This document shows, one piece after another, positions 45,904 to 58,260 of a stretch of 64,000 nt of DNA (positions within the stretch are counted from its first letter, which is position 1; the number at the start of each line of letters is the position of its first letter). The translations under genes were made by a program, and so were the position numbers. Below the pieces are notes generated by a model. That model ran no database searches. It saw nothing but the letters and a program-made list of their open reading frames with translations, and was not told where the DNA came from. Location: positions 1,002,001 to 1,066,000 of the forward strand of contig JANUWF010001161.1 of NCBI GenBank assembly GCA_026120185.1, written 5' to 3'. This stretch comes from Voacanga thouarsii (taxonomy: Eukaryota; Streptophyta; Magnoliopsida; Gentianales; Apocynaceae).

Positions 45904-46600
45904 CTACTCCTTGGGATGATAAAAGTAACCGCCATTTGTACCTTTTAGATACCCTACAAAATAGCATAATTTTAATATTGGTTCTAATTTGTCTCCCTTA
46001 GTCAGTACATAAGCTGGACAATCCCATATCTTGAGATGATTTAGACTTGGCTTACGCATAGTCCACATCTCATAGGGAGTCTTAGGTACTGACTTGGAAG
46101 GTACCAAGTTCAGAATATATGTCGTTATTTCTAAGGTATATTCCCAAAAAGATACTGGAAGAGTGGCATGATACATCATACTTTGGACCATTTCCATCAA
46201 TATCTTGTTCCTTCTCTCAACTACTCCATTCTTCTGGGGTGTCCCTGGAGTAGAGAACTGGGACACTATCCCATGATGTACCATGTAGTTCTTAAATTCA
46301 CCAAGGAGGTATTCTCCACTACGATATGATTGTAAGGTCTTGATTAGCTTACTTGTTCGACGCTCCACTTTAGCCTTAAACTCTTTGAACTTGTCAAAAG
46401 AGTCAAACTTGCATCTCAGCAGATAAACATAATCATTCATTGTACAATCATCTGTGAAAGTGATAAAGTACTCAAACCCCCTCTTGTTGGCGTAGACAAA
46501 TGACCACACACATTATTGTGAACAGACTCAATTCTTCTTTAGCTCCGTTTTTTGGGTAAAGGACCTTTTGGTCATTTTTCCCATAAGACATGATTCACAC
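45904..46600 (-). pseudogene. Copia integrase core, element 1
   Basis: The open part (to about 46509) contains FEYFITFTDDC with the second catalytic Asp, and NGVVERRN with the catalytic Glu, followed by PYEMWTMRKPSLNHLKIWDC. The first catalytic Asp region just upstream reads VHNNVCGHL where element 2 has VHTDVCGPL, so that Asp is lost as well as the frame. Integrase joins the DNA copy to the host chromosome. Confidence 0.88.
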
Positions 46601-47040
46601 TGAGGTAAACTTTTCAATCTCAATGAGCCTAAAGGCCCATCATAGATTAATCTCTAAATCCTAATTGAGTTAATGTAACCTAATCTTAGATGCCAAAGAT
46701 ATAGCTCATTGACATTGGTCTTTCTCTTCCTATTAAAAGGTTTTGATTGAGCGTTATTCAATTGATTGTTAATAGGATTAATGAAGAATAGATTTTCATG
46801 CATGTGCTCAGTACATATAATTTCTCCATTTCTACTGATAGTAGTACCAGAATGGAAAGAAACAGAATATCCTTGATTTATTAGTTTTACAATTGAAACC
46901 AAATTCTGTCTAAAACCAGGAACAAATAAAATATCCTTCAAAACATTTATTCTATTACAATCAAAAGTAAGTTCTAATTCTCCCACAGCAAGGGCCCAAA
47001 CTTTTACTCTATTTCCCATGCGTAGTCCATGTTCGCCCTT
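46601..47040 (-). pseudogene. Copia GAG-pre-integrase region, element 1
   Basis: NRINVLKDILFVPGFRQNLV and LYLWHLRLGYINSIRI are the pre-integrase zinc-binding region. The second His of the LWHxRLGH motif is Tyr here. A stop follows after 46654. Confidence 0.85.
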
Positions 47041-47966
47041 CTAGAGTCTTCTAACCTTCCTAAACCTTTGTAAGGAGTTATAGATATGATCAGTGGCTCC
47101 TGAGTCAACAATCCAAACGGAAGTTGATCCAACCATTGATATAGACTCTAGATAGAGAACATTACCTGTGGGGTTTTTCTTGGCCTGAAGATATGGACAC
47201 TCTTTTTTCCAGTGTCCCTTCTTCCCACACTTGAAGTATTTGCCCTTGGGTTTATCTTTAAGCTGGGACTTGGGCTGATGCACTGCATTACCCTTCTGCT
47301 TCTTGAACTCTTTGGGCTTGGGCCCAGTTCTCGAAGAAGAAGCCATCATAACTCTAGCCTGTGGCTTTATGACCTTCTCTGCCATCTGCAGCCCCTTCAT
47401 CAACTCAGTTAAACCCATGTTTAACTTGTTCATGTTGTAATTCAACTTGAATTGAGTGAATGAGCTCGACAAAGATTCGAGAACTATGTCCACTTGGCTC
47501 TCGGGGTTAATAACAACCCCAAGACTTCTGTTTCCTCGAAAGCAGCAATCATCTTGAGCATATGCACTTTGATTGATACTCCATCAGCCATCTTAGTGTT
47601 TATGATCATTCTAAGAGCCTCCTGCCTTGTGGGTCGGCTCTTATCCGCGGACATTGTGGCTAGAGATGTGCTAATGTCATATGCAGTAGCCATATGCTCG
47701 TGTTTGGACTATAACACATTTGACATGGAGGCTAATATATAGCATCGGGCCATTTCGTTAACCTTCTTCTATGCCTTTTCAGCCTCACGCTTCTCAGTGG
47801 TGGAACCTTCCCCGATTACTGGACAGGTCTCATATAGGACATACTTATATTCTTCGGCTGTGAGTATTATGTCCAGGTTCCTTTTCCAGTCCACATAGTT
47901 TGGACCTGTTAGCTTATTCTCACAGAGAATAATGACCAAGGGACTGAAAGAACATCTACCAACCAT
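47041..47966 (-). pseudogene. Copia gag and start of protease, element 1
   Basis: It starts at ATG 47964-47966 (MVGRCSFSPLV, then LTGPNYVDWKRNLDIIL, the copia gag head). Frame breaks occur near 47769-47693 and 47490. The last piece (47041-47493) carries FTQFKLNYNMNK, a basic region, and the zinc knuckle KYFKCGKKGHWKKEC near 47196-47240. The first Cys of C-x2-C-x4-H-x4-C is Tyr (codon TAC). The protease active site IVDSGATDHI is near 47100. Gag forms the particle and the protease would cleave the polyprotein. Confidence 0.9.
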
Positions 47967-49747
47967 TTCTGAAATCTAAAAAAAAAGAAAAATAAATTCT
48001 CAATATTTGTAAAACAAAAATAATTTTGTACACTTTATCCTCATATTAAACTTGATAATAGCTAACCCTATTACTATTATCTTTAACACGATTAATTTGG
48101 CTATTAGGAAAACTAATATAGCTTTTTGGGAAGGTTAACAGCTTCCTAAGCTAAGTGTGTTAACTACCACAAATTAATTTTCCTTCTAGGTATTGATCTA
48201 GATGATAACTCTATCAAGGGGATGTCTATTCCTTCTCATTTTCTATTGACATACCTCGCACTATAATCTCCAACGTGAGCCGGCCGATCATAGTACATGT
48301 CCCAAGTTATTAATTACATATTTTCATTAATTCTATATCCTTATAGTATCTCCATCCGATACAGGTTCACTCCCAGAGTGACACGAGGAGACCCACGATC
48401 TCTAATGAGGATCGTGAAGGAAGCCTTGGGGTCATTGGAACCCTTCTCCCATTTAGTTTTTTAAATAAAGGTTTTCTTAAAAAAATATTATTTGAAAAAT
48501 TCCAATTATATTCTCCTTTAACTTAAAATAAAATATCTAAATCCATTAAAAATTTCTATGTTAAAGTTTATACCCTTCGAGAAATCTTTCCTCATGGATT
48601 AATTTTATTTAAGTAAAAAACTTAATAATTTCAAAACTTTTCAATTTAAAAATTCCTAGAGATTTTGATCTCAAGGCTTTATTTGAAAAAAATAATTTTG
48701 CCTTTGCTAAAATGAATTAAAATGGCTTTCTATTTTAACTTACAAAAATTTTTAAATCCATAATATTTTCTATGTCAAGGATTAAAGCCTTTACGAAAAT
48801 AACCAAGGATTAATTTTTGTTTAAGTTAAAATAACTATTTAATTAAAGAAAAATATTTTTCCTTGTCAAATAAAAATTTCCAAAGACTTTGGCCTTTGAG
48901 AAAAGTGCACACAGGATTTAAATAATTAGCATGCTAGAAAACTGTAAACGTTTTTCGTGCTTTTCTATTTTTAATCCTAAGTGCCCAAATAAAAGAACTA
49001 AACACATTAATTAAATTAATTAATGATCTTGTTCAATCCTAATATCCTTTACTATTATTTTTCATGTAAAATATTTAATGAATATTAACTATTGCAATAA
49101 AAATAACTTTGCATGGTATGGAACCAAAAATAGAAAAAAAAAGAAAAAAATTTCTGGTCTAGTGCACCCGCCACATTCGATTATGGCCTATGGGAAGACC
49201 CATAGACTACGGTCTGTGGGCACCAGGTGCCCGATGCAACAGCTTCCATGAGAAAGCTATTGCATCTACAAGGATGCTTTCTCGCTCGTGCCCAGAGCCG
49301 AGGAAATGCTCGGGCCCAACTGTGGCTTCAAGCCATGGCTGGCTTGGGCATCCTCGGCTCCCCTCACACCGAGCCACGACTTGGCTCGGCTCGGCTCCTA
49401 GCTGGGCTTGCGACTCAACTCATCTTCTTCCTTGCGAAAAGAATTTCCTCCGCTGTGATTTCTCTGCAAATTTTTCACTAGGCTCCTCTGCAATGCTTTG
49501 CAATTGTCCAAGGCCATTTCTTGTTACATTTTTCAATAAAAAACATGACAACCGTCTATACCTTTTCAAATTGGGTATACACGAAGCTAACCAAAGCATA
49601 GGAAAAGTTTTTACAAAGGCTCTTATACCTCAACGGTGTGGTGTACAGATAATCCACATATACCAAAACAACGAAGAATCTCATTATAAATAGTTTTGCT
49701 AGGTTTTATTAACTAGCATGAATCAATCCTAAACCTTTCAAAGCAAA
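47967..49747 (-). other. Leader of copia element 1
   Basis: Untranslated region between the primer site and gag. It is mostly AT-rich, with a sharply GC-richer block at 49150-49470. A plus-strand open frame of 167 codons (49190-49693) runs antisense to it; its composition and lack of any known domain make a gene unlikely. Confidence 0.7.
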
Positions 49748-49760
49748 CGCTCTGATACCA
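49748..49760 (-). other. Primer-binding site of copia element 1
   Basis: Minus strand TGGTATCAGAGCG, complementary to initiator tRNA-Met, two bases from the LTR end at 49763. Confidence 0.93.
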
Positions 49761-49762
49761 CT

Positions 49763-51680
49763 TGCAGTAACGAAAAATAGGCGATGCCATGCATGCATGA
49801 AACAAGACCCAGAAAACAAAGACACTGCACAACGAAAAGTGAAAATCAATATGTTTAAGTGTCTTTTTCTAGTTTAGCTAAGAAGATGAGGCACCAACCA
49901 CAGGAGTAGCTACCTGTCTCGATGACGATTCTTGCGAGAAACCAGCGATCCGCCGGCTTCTTTGTGGCATGTACACGAAGCTTTTCGCTTCTCAGAATAT
50001 TCCTCCACCTATCTATGTTAGTGAAACAACCTAGGTGAGGACTGGTCCTTCTTGATCCTTTGATATTAGTTAGCAAAGACAAGAAGATGGAAAAAAGGGA
50101 GAACAGAGCAAAACAAGAGAGAGAGAGAGAACAGAGGTCCAACTCTGGTTTTTTTTTTCCTTCAGTGTCGTGAGTTCTAATTTTTTTTCTTTGTTGCACA
50201 ACTCTTATTCACATCCCAGATAACCCAACCCCGGTGTTTTGATATTTTAAACATCTGGGGGTTATCAACAGAAGAGGTTTGGGTAATCCCTAACTCTTTT
50301 GTACCGTAAATAATAAAAAACCCTTTAGTCCAGGCTATTGGGCTAAAATAATTTATTATTTTTCCTTGGACCCAATGAGCCCAAAAATAATAACCACTAA
50401 CTATTTATTTTTTGGGCCTATTAAAATAACGCAATAAATAATTAATGAGCCCAAATGAACTAAAATAATTATTAAGCCTTTTATTAACTAGTTTAAGCCC
50501 AGGTTAATTTTTCTAATTATTTAATCTGGGCTTAGGCCTTGAATAATTAATTAACTAATCAAATTAGATAATAAATTTAACTTCTTTCATTCCTTTTATT
50601 TTATTCCAATCCAAAAATAAATTAGACTTCCTGAATAAAATAAAATCATTTTTCCATTGTGACCATTTTCTCGACTTAAAATAATTAGGATTTACGGGCT
50701 ATTTCGATGACCAAAAAGACACATCTCATTGGCTACTAAAATAATCAAAATACCCTTGCTATATAACTAGATGTATTTTGCATTTTAAATATTTTCTAAT
50801 ATCACCATTAGGAAATATTGACTTCAAAGACAATGCTACATTAGCTATGACTTCGACCCACAAGTGAAATGACTAAAATACCTATCTATACATCGTCGTT
50901 CATTTAGAGAGGAAAGAGTGTACTAACACTTCTCTAAATGACATATACCATTCTTAGGCTTCTAGTCTAATGATCCACTACTTTTTTAAATATTCCAGCT
51001 TTCCAAGAGAGCTATCCTAAAGCCAATATCCAAGTCATGTTCCCCAAGGCCCTAGTTAATTAGATTATTCAAATAACCAAAATGGGCGATATAGTGTAGA
51101 CACTATCTCGTACAAGTCTGTTATGACTAACCAGCCACATATACCCAACATACAAGTATATTGGTCATTCTCAAGAACCTCAACTATAGTACATCAAAGC
51201 ATACACTTCCAATTTCGTCAGACCACCAACTTATACTCAAGCTACAGAGTACAAGTCCACGCTGTAGCAGTAGTAATCTGGGTTTCTATCACATAGTACT
51301 TTTAGAAACTACCACTATAGGTCTAGTTCTACGTAATCAAAATACGCTTGTGTTGTGAAATAAGTAGACTACTTATTGGCTAAATGTAGTCATTTCTTAT
51401 TTAGAATTCATAGTACAATAACCTTGCCATGATGAGATTCCTATTCTCATCATTCCGGTTAAGAATAATAGTTTATGTGTTAAGTATCATAGGGTCTGTA
51501 CCTTACTGTGAAAGACCTCCATTCACGTGAACTATTTACTTAAACACAACAGGTCTTTTCCAATAAAATCGAGGATAAATCTAAAGAAAATTTCATAAAC
51601 AAATTCTGAGAAAAATACTTTTATTAATACAAGTAAAAAATACATAAGAAACCTAGTCTAAGAGGGCATACATTCGAACA
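49763..51680 (-). repeat. 5' LTR of copia element 1
   Basis: On the minus strand it runs from TGTTCGAATGTATGCCC to CGTTACTGCA. It is 1918 bp, with TG...CA ends, a GA microsatellite at about 50117-50131, and no coding sequence. Confidence 0.92.
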
Positions 51681-51970
51681 AGCAGATCTTGAGGGGTATA
51701 AAACAATACATCATGACCACCTAAAAGTCCAGAAAGTCAAGTGGCTTGATATGAACTTCTTTCACTAGCAAAATATATGTGCAATAAAGTTCTTTTATCA
51801 TACTATATCTCATTCGATATTAGAGTATGAAATTAGTGCCAATTGCTACTAAAATATAATTAATTCTAACCCGAATTTATTAGTACTTGTTCTAAAATCC
51901 ACTTAATGTGTGTATCAATTAGAACTATTTTCAACATATAATCGCCTTGGCTAAGGTCTTCTCGAGTAAT
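51681..51970 (-). repeat. Fragment of the 19794-type solo LTR
   Basis: It matches about 20573-20862, for example CATCATGACCACCTAAAAGT and CTTCTCGAGTA. It is cut on the left by copia element 1 and on the right by the gypsy-type LTR starting at 51971. Confidence 0.85.
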
Positions 51971-53392
51971 TGATAGGGGCTAAAAGCACCATTATTTTCC
52001 TAATTATTTGAGATTGTTTTGAGAGACTTTTGTTGTAATAACTAGGCATATTCATTCCTATTTGATATTTTGTCTGTAGAAAGTTTTTTTGATGAATTTG
52101 TGAAGATTTGAGTTAATTTTGAGCAAAAAAAAAAAAAAAAAAAAGAAATTTCCAGCACACATCTAGTGCCAAGTCTGGCAAGTGAACCAAGCACCAGGTC
52201 CCTTCTGGTTCGAGCAGGGAAAAAACAGAACAAAACTCGTGGAGAAACATAACACACCTAGTGCTAGGTGGGGTCAACTGGACCCGGCAACAAGTCCGCT
52301 TTGGAACAAGAAAATCTTATGCACGAATTTGGGAATTTTGCAGTGATTTTGATATTTTTTGAATCCTACTCAGTCAAGACTTTCCAAGAAACAAATTTAG
52401 CATCAAAAGGCCTATAAAAGCAAGGAAAAACACAAGAGGAAGTAGTGAATTCAAGAGCAAAAATTTCAATCACTTATTGAAGGAGAAATTCACCATTCAA
52501 GGAGGATTGTTCAAGAAAGTCTTCAAATGAGAAGAAGGAGGCTTGTCTATGAGTTCTTTCTTTTACCTTTGTTTTCTTGTTCTCAAACAATAATGTATTC
52601 AATGTTTTTATTATAATTTAACATTACTTTGAGATTCATGATTTATTGAGTTAATTAAGTCTTTTGATTAATTGGTTGTTGTTCTTGGTATTTGATTATT
52701 TATTTTTGTTCTGGAGTTGGTTGATTAATTTTTGTTATTAACTTGTTTGAAAAAGAGGTTGATAAAGACTTCAATTAATTAATTTCATTTTTGTTATCTC
52801 TTAATTTATTTGAAAAAGAGGTTAATTATTTAGAATTTAGGTAATCAAAGGTTGGTTGATGATTGCTAGAATGTGAATTGATTGACTAATTTCGTGTTTT
52901 AAATCGCCTAGAATATAGGAGTTTATATGAGGATTGATTTTAATGCATCATTTGGGTAAATTGGTTGAGACAGAATATATTCACTAATTTGACTAGAAGA
53001 TAGTGATTCCATGGATTGAAAAAAAAAGTGGGTCTAGATTAAATCTTTCATGAAACCAAGTGGATAATTGATTATGATATTGGCTAAGTAATTCATTATC
53101 ATGTTTTCAAAAGATTTTGTCTAAATTACATATTTTCATATTCTTGAGCTGGATATATTTCTTTATTTTTTTCTTTTTCTTATTTCACCACTTTATTTAG
53201 TTGGTTAAACAATGAATGAAAGTGATTAGGTTATACTTGGTTTTTTGAGGATCGATACTTATTAATTTCCTATGTTATACTTGCGATGAGTATACTTGTT
53301 TGTATGTGTATTTTGGGATTGATATTTTAATTAAAACTTGACTAAGGGATGGATTTAAATTTAATGATTTTTATACATCCAAAATTTATGCA
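51971..53392 (+). repeat. 5' LTR of the gypsy-type element
   Basis: It has TG...CA ends (TGATAGGGGC to TTTATGCA). A TATA box CTATAAAAG is at 52412-52420 and an A tract at about 52127-52144. The end is set by the primer site nine bases downstream. Confidence 0.75.
52412..52420 (+). promoter_or_regulatory. Probable TATA box of the LTR promoter
   Basis: CTATAAAAG in the context GGCCTATAAAAGCAAGG, the same relative place as the TATA box of the Athila-like LTR. Confidence 0.6.
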
Positions 53393-53401
53393 TCAAGTTT
53401 T

Positions 53402-53419
53402 TGGCGCCATTGCTAGGGA
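53402..53419 (+). other. Primer-binding site, tRNA-Asp
   Basis: TGGCGCCATTGCTAGGGA agrees at 15 of 18 positions with the complement of the tRNA-Asp 3' end. Confidence 0.85.
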
Positions 53420-53741
53420 CAATATCATGAAAGCTTAGATTTTGTTGATTTAACCATGTTTATATGTTTATATGTCCATATGTCCATATGTCTATATGTA
53501 AATATGTATATATGTTCTTTATGTGCTATGTCTTGTTGTTTGTAACATTGTGTGACTTAATTGACTAGTTTAGTTCATGTTGTAATTATAAATACCATTA
53601 ATTTTCGTATTTAGGTAGTTTGTGAATATGTGCGTTTTTCTTTTCTTTATTTTTCTACTATTTGTTTTTCCTTTTTATTTTTTTATTATTTTTTTCCAAT
53701 TTGATTTCTGTTTTTCTTTGAGCACAAGATTGATAATCATC

Positions 53742-54836
53742 ATGGATAACTACTTTTGGGCACAAGATAAAAGGAGCCATAATAATGAGAATTTGACAAA
53801 TTTGCAAGCTCGGATTAACACTTTTTGTGAGACGTCACTTGAGGCCTCAATGCATTCTTTTGTTACTAATATAAATTTATCTGTTAAGTAGCATGAAGAA
53901 GCATCCTAATGAATGAGCTCTACAAGAAAACAACTAGCTAAATTGGTTGAAGATCCCATAAATACCTATACACTTGAACAAGAGACTCTCCAAGAAGAGA
54001 AGAGAGGACATGAGGAACAATTGCCCAATGTGGATAGGGAGGTATTCCATTCTCCTTTATGTGTTTATAATTTTAATCTTTCTTTGTCACATGATATTTA
54101 GGTTCCTCTCAATTATTTGAGAACAATGGTCTAAATGATGATGTGTTGAGCTTCATATGCCTCAAGGAATTGGACTTTTCAATGCTACATCATACAAAAC
54201 CCTTGGAAGATGTTCATAACTCAGACCCTTCACCCCAATTTTAGGGAGGTAACTTAGTATTTCTAGAAGCATTGGAAAGTAAGGATTTCTTGATCCCATA
54301 TTTGAGAACTCAAATACTATGTTTAAAAGGAAACTTTAATTGTGAAAATTATTTTGAAAGGAAAAAAATGGTGATTTCAAGTTTGATGCCTTCTTTAAAT
54401 GCCATGTGCAGTCATATGTTAAAAACAGTTTTTGTGTACCTAAAGGAATATTCGAGAATGAGGTTCATGTGTTTTGTTTTACTGAGAAAATTTGTTTTCA
54501 TGAACATTACATTTTTCAAAAAACTCCTATCTTTTTACATTCATCTTGCCTATTTTCTACTTTAAGCTTAAACGTCTTTGACACAGGTTGGATGAGGAAG
54601 TATGATAAGTGGAAAGAATTTTTTTAAAATTTTTTTTTATGTGTTTTGGGTTTGTTTTGAACTTAGATTTCTTTAGGTTTTTGGGTCATTATTTTTATCT
54701 AGTTTCATTTTTAGTTGTTTGTTATTTTCCCCAAATAAGGAAAATATTTTCCATCTAAGTATGGAGGACAGAGTTGTGTCTTTATTTACTTTGTTAGAAT
54801 TCTTATTAGCATTTTTCTTTAGTTTTTTTTTCTTTT
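53742..54836 (+). pseudogene. Gag-like remnant and unrecognised internal sequence
   Basis: From ATG 53742 a protein begins MDNYFWAQDKRSHNNEN and continues to a stop at 53891. After two further stops, STRKQLAKLVEDPIN then LEQETLQEEKRGHEEQL follows. This resembles the C-terminal part of gypsy gag (a short helical region before QLAKL), without the main gag domain or a zinc knuckle. A 97-codon open frame at 54272-54565 is not recognised. No pol motifs are visible. Confidence 0.45.
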
Positions 54837-56834
54837 TGATGGTTTGCAAGAAAACAGAGAGCATGCTCGTGGGAACGAAAAAAAATAGAGGAAAAAAAAA
54901 AAGGCTTAATAGCAGCATGGAAGCGTTTAGACCATACCTTTGTGTGCCTTAAATCTCTTAGGCTATGAAAGAATGGATTGAACTACAGGAATATCATGTT
55001 CTTGTCCGCTTGATGAAGCTTCCGATTGGAATCCCGCTAATCTCTTACTTCGCCTCGTTTGCATGAACGCCAAGCTTTCCGGATCACGAAATATTCCACT
55101 GCCTCAATCCTTATTGGTGAAACAAAGGGTGAGGAGGAGTGGTCTCAATCCTTCTTGATTCTATTGCTATTGATTAGCAAAGCACCAAGAACAACAAGAG
55201 AAAGGAGACTCACGAGAGAGAGAGAGAGGCTTAGGGAAAATTAGGGGTTTTTTCTTTCTAAGAGGCGTGAGTTCTTGTTAGCCAAACCTAGGTCTCTAAT
55301 ATCTAATAACAATATCCTCTGGGATATGATATTTCAAAAACTCGGATGTTTTCAATAGAGTAAGTTTGGCTTAACCCTAAACTCTTCTGAACTGCATCTG
55401 AAAGAAACCCTATGGTCCAAGGTATTGGGTCAAAATAATATTTATTATTTTTCTTGGACCCAAAAAATCCAAAATAATAAACATTAATTATTTATTTCTT
55501 GAGCTTGTAAAAATAACCTAATAAATAATTAGTGAGCCCAAATGAACCAAAAATAATTAAACTTTAAATATTTATTTCTTTGGCTTATATAAATAACCCA
55601 ATAAATAATTAAGCATTAATTATTTCCCTCTAGTTTAAGCCCAAGTTAAATTTCTAATTATTCAAACTGGACCTAGGCCCTCAATAATTAATTAATCAAT
55701 TAAACCAGATAATAAATTTCTCTCAACTCCTTTTTATTTATTTATTTTTATTCTAGTCTAATAATAAATTAGACTTCCTGAATAAAATAAAATAAAATCC
55801 TCTTTAACTAAGACTAATTCCTCAATCTAAAATTAATTAGGACCTACGAGCTATTCTGAGGACCAAAAAGATACATCGCCTTGGCTACTAAAATGACCAA
55901 AATACTCATGCTATATAAACAGCTGTATTTTGCATTTTAAATATTTTATAATATCACCATAAGGAAATATTGATCCCAAGGACAATGCTGCGTTAGCAAA
56001 GTCTCCGACCTATAGGTGAAATAACTAAAATACCCCTCAACACATCGCTGTACATTTAGAGAGGAAAAAGTATACTAACAGGTCTCTAAATGAAATCTAT
56101 CATCCTTAGGCTTTTAGTCCAATGATCCACGACTTCCTGAAGTGTTTCTGCTTACCAAGGGAGCTACCCCAGAGCAAACATCCAAGTCATGTTTCCCAGG
56201 GCCCTGGACATTTTAGATCATTCAAACAACCACAAGGGGCGATATTGTGTAGAAACTATCTTGTACAAGTCTGTCTTAACTAACTAATTACATATACCCA
56301 ATACACAAGTATATTGGTTCTACCATAGAACCTCAACTATAGCATATCAAAGTATATGCTTCTAGCTTCGTCAGACCACCAACTCATATTCAAGTCGTAG
56401 AGTACTAGTCTACGTTGTAGTAGTAGTAGTTTAGGTTTCTACCAAATAGTACTTTAAGAAACCACTACTACAAGTCCTGTTCTACATATTCGAAATACGC
56501 TTATGTTATAAAATGAGTGGACTACTCACTGGCCAAAGGTAAGCCATTCTGCATTGAAATTTATAACATAATAACCTAAATATAATAAGATTCCCATTCT
56601 CATCAATAGGTTAAGAACAAATGTTTATGTATTTAAATAACCCGTGATCCATACCTTACTGGGAAAGACCACCATTCACATGGATCACTTATTTAAACAC
56701 AATGGGTCTTTTCCAAACGAAATTGTGCACAAATAAAAAGTAAATTCACAAACGATTTTTGAAAATAAATTCTTTTATTAAAATATTCGATTTTTACATC
56801 AGAAACCTAGTCTAAGAGGGCATACTTTCCAACA
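54837..56834 (-). repeat. 3' LTR of copia element 2
   Basis: On the minus strand it runs from TGTTGGAAAGTATGCCC to TTGCAAACCATCA. 1998 bp, with a GA microsatellite at about 55213-55229. Confidence 0.92.
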
Positions 56835-56849
56835 ATCTCCCACTTGCAC
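56835..56849 (-). other. Polypurine tract of copia element 2
   Basis: Minus strand GTGCAAGTGGGAGAT, directly before the 3' LTR. Confidence 0.85.
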
Positions 56850-56856
56850 TTTAAGA

Positions 56857-57369
56857 CTAGGTAAGTCCATAGGTGCCCACCCCTATGGCGTCTAAGTGTC
56901 TCTTGAAGACTCTCTCAGCCAAAGGCTTGGTGAATGGATCTGCTAGATTGTTTTCTGAGGCAATCTGTTCCACTATGACTTCCCATCTCTGGATGAAATC
57001 CCGGATTGGGTGGTACTTCCTCTCGATGTGCTTCCCCTTCTTGAGGTTCTGAGGTTCTTTGGAATGCAATACTGCTCCAGTGTTGTCGCAATACATCACA
57101 ATCGGCCTGTCCATGTGTGGCATGACTCCAAGTTCAGAAAGGAACTTCCGGAGCCAGACTGCTTCCTTGGATGCCTCCGAAGCTACCACATACTCAGCTT
57201 CCATGGTTGAGTCAGTAATGCAAGATTGCTTGATACTCCTCCATGAAATAGCTTCTCCAGACAAGGTGAAGACATATCCACTAGTGGATTTTCTCTCATC
57301 CTTATCTGCCTGAAAGTCTGAGTCTGTGTATCCTATAGGAACCAAGTCATCAGCCCTGTAAATCAACAT
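56857..57369 (-). pseudogene. Copia RNase H, element 2 (domain intact, gene broken upstream)
   Basis: A 170-codon open block runs to the natural stop (TAG at 56857-56859). All four catalytic acids expected for copia RNase H are visible: YTDSDFQAD, TMEAEYV, MYCDNTGA and NNLADPFTKPL. It ends HLDAIGVGTYGLT. This is the best preserved coding segment in the window, yet it cannot be translated from the element's start because gag and pol upstream contain stops and shifts. Confidence 0.92.
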
Positions 57370-57442
57370 ATAATCTCTCGTCCCCTTGAGGTACTTGAGT
57401 ATATGCTTTACAGCTTGCCAATGAACCTCCCCAGGGTTTTGA

Positions 57443-58260
57443 TTAATATCTGCTAACCAAGCCTACGGCAAAGCAGATATATGGCCTAGTACACAGCATG
57501 TCGTACATGAGATTTTCCATAGCCGAAGCGTAGGGAATCCTACTTATTCTGTCTTTTTCTTCTTGAGACTTAGGACAGTCCCTTGAAGAAAGTGACGACC
57601 CATGTCTGCAAGGAATTAGAACTCCCTTGCATGAGTCCATGCTGTACCTGGCTAGCATCTTGTCAATGTATGCCGCTTGGGATAATCCTAACATTCTTTG
57701 CTTCCTTTTTCTAAGAAGTCTAATCCCGAGAATGTAGCTGGCTTCTCCTAAGTCCTTCATATTAAATTGACTAGATAGCCGAACCTTTGTAGATGACAAT
57801 GACCCTACATCATTTTCAATGAGTAAAATGTCATCCACATACAAGATAAGAAAAACCACATTAATGCCTTCAAGTTTCCTGTACATGTATGGTTCATCCT
57901 TGTTTTGAATAAAACTATAAGACTTTACAGTCTCATCAAAATGAATGTTCCATGCTCTCGATGCCTGCTTAAGTCCATAAATGGACTTTTTAAGTTTGCA
58001 AACTATATGTTCTTAGCCTTCAGCAATGAAGCCTTCCGGTTGGACATATAGATGTCTTAGCTAAGATGGCCATTTAAAAATGCCGTTTTGACATCCATTT
58101 GCCATATCTTGTAGTCATAGTGACATGCGATGGCAAAGTGGATATAGATGGACTTAAGTATGGCCACAGGGAAAAAGGTTTCCTCATAATCGATTCCCTC
58201 TTTCTGAGTATACCCTTTCGCCACAAGCCTAGCATTGAAGGTTTTCACCTTCCCATCCAC
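57443..58260 (-). pseudogene. Copia reverse transcriptase, element 2
   Basis: The N-terminal piece (58057-58260) has NARLVAKGYTQKEGIDYEET and WQMDVKTAFLNGHL. After stops and a shift at 57887-58056, the second piece (57443-57886) has MYRKLEGINVVFLILYVDD with the catalytic YVDD, then FNMKDLGEASYILGI and MLCTRPYICFAVGL. The order matches element 1. Confidence 0.92.

Larger units (their letters stand above)
42405..51680 (-). mobile_element. Ty1/copia retrotransposon 1 (defective)
   Basis: On the minus strand the order is 5' LTR (49763-51680), initiator-Met primer site (49748-49760), a 1.8 kb leader, gag, protease, integrase, reverse transcriptase, RNase H, polypurine tract and 3' LTR (recognisable from about 42405 to 44064). 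Integrase before reverse transcriptase defines copia. LTRs differ by roughly 9% by eye. All genes carry stops or frameshifts. The right flank is a fragment of the 19794-type solo LTR. No certain target duplication was found because the left LTR edge is unclear. Confidence 0.9.

Noticed and set aside
49190..49693. 167-codon plus-strand open frame antisense to the leader of copia element 1
   Set aside because: It lies wholly inside a retrotransposon leader, its open length comes from a local GC-rich block, and no domain or signal is recognisable.
53622..53741. Phe-rich membrane-like N-terminus of the frame starting at 53622
   Set aside because: It is a T-rich non-coding run translated by chance; the plausible start is ATG 53742.
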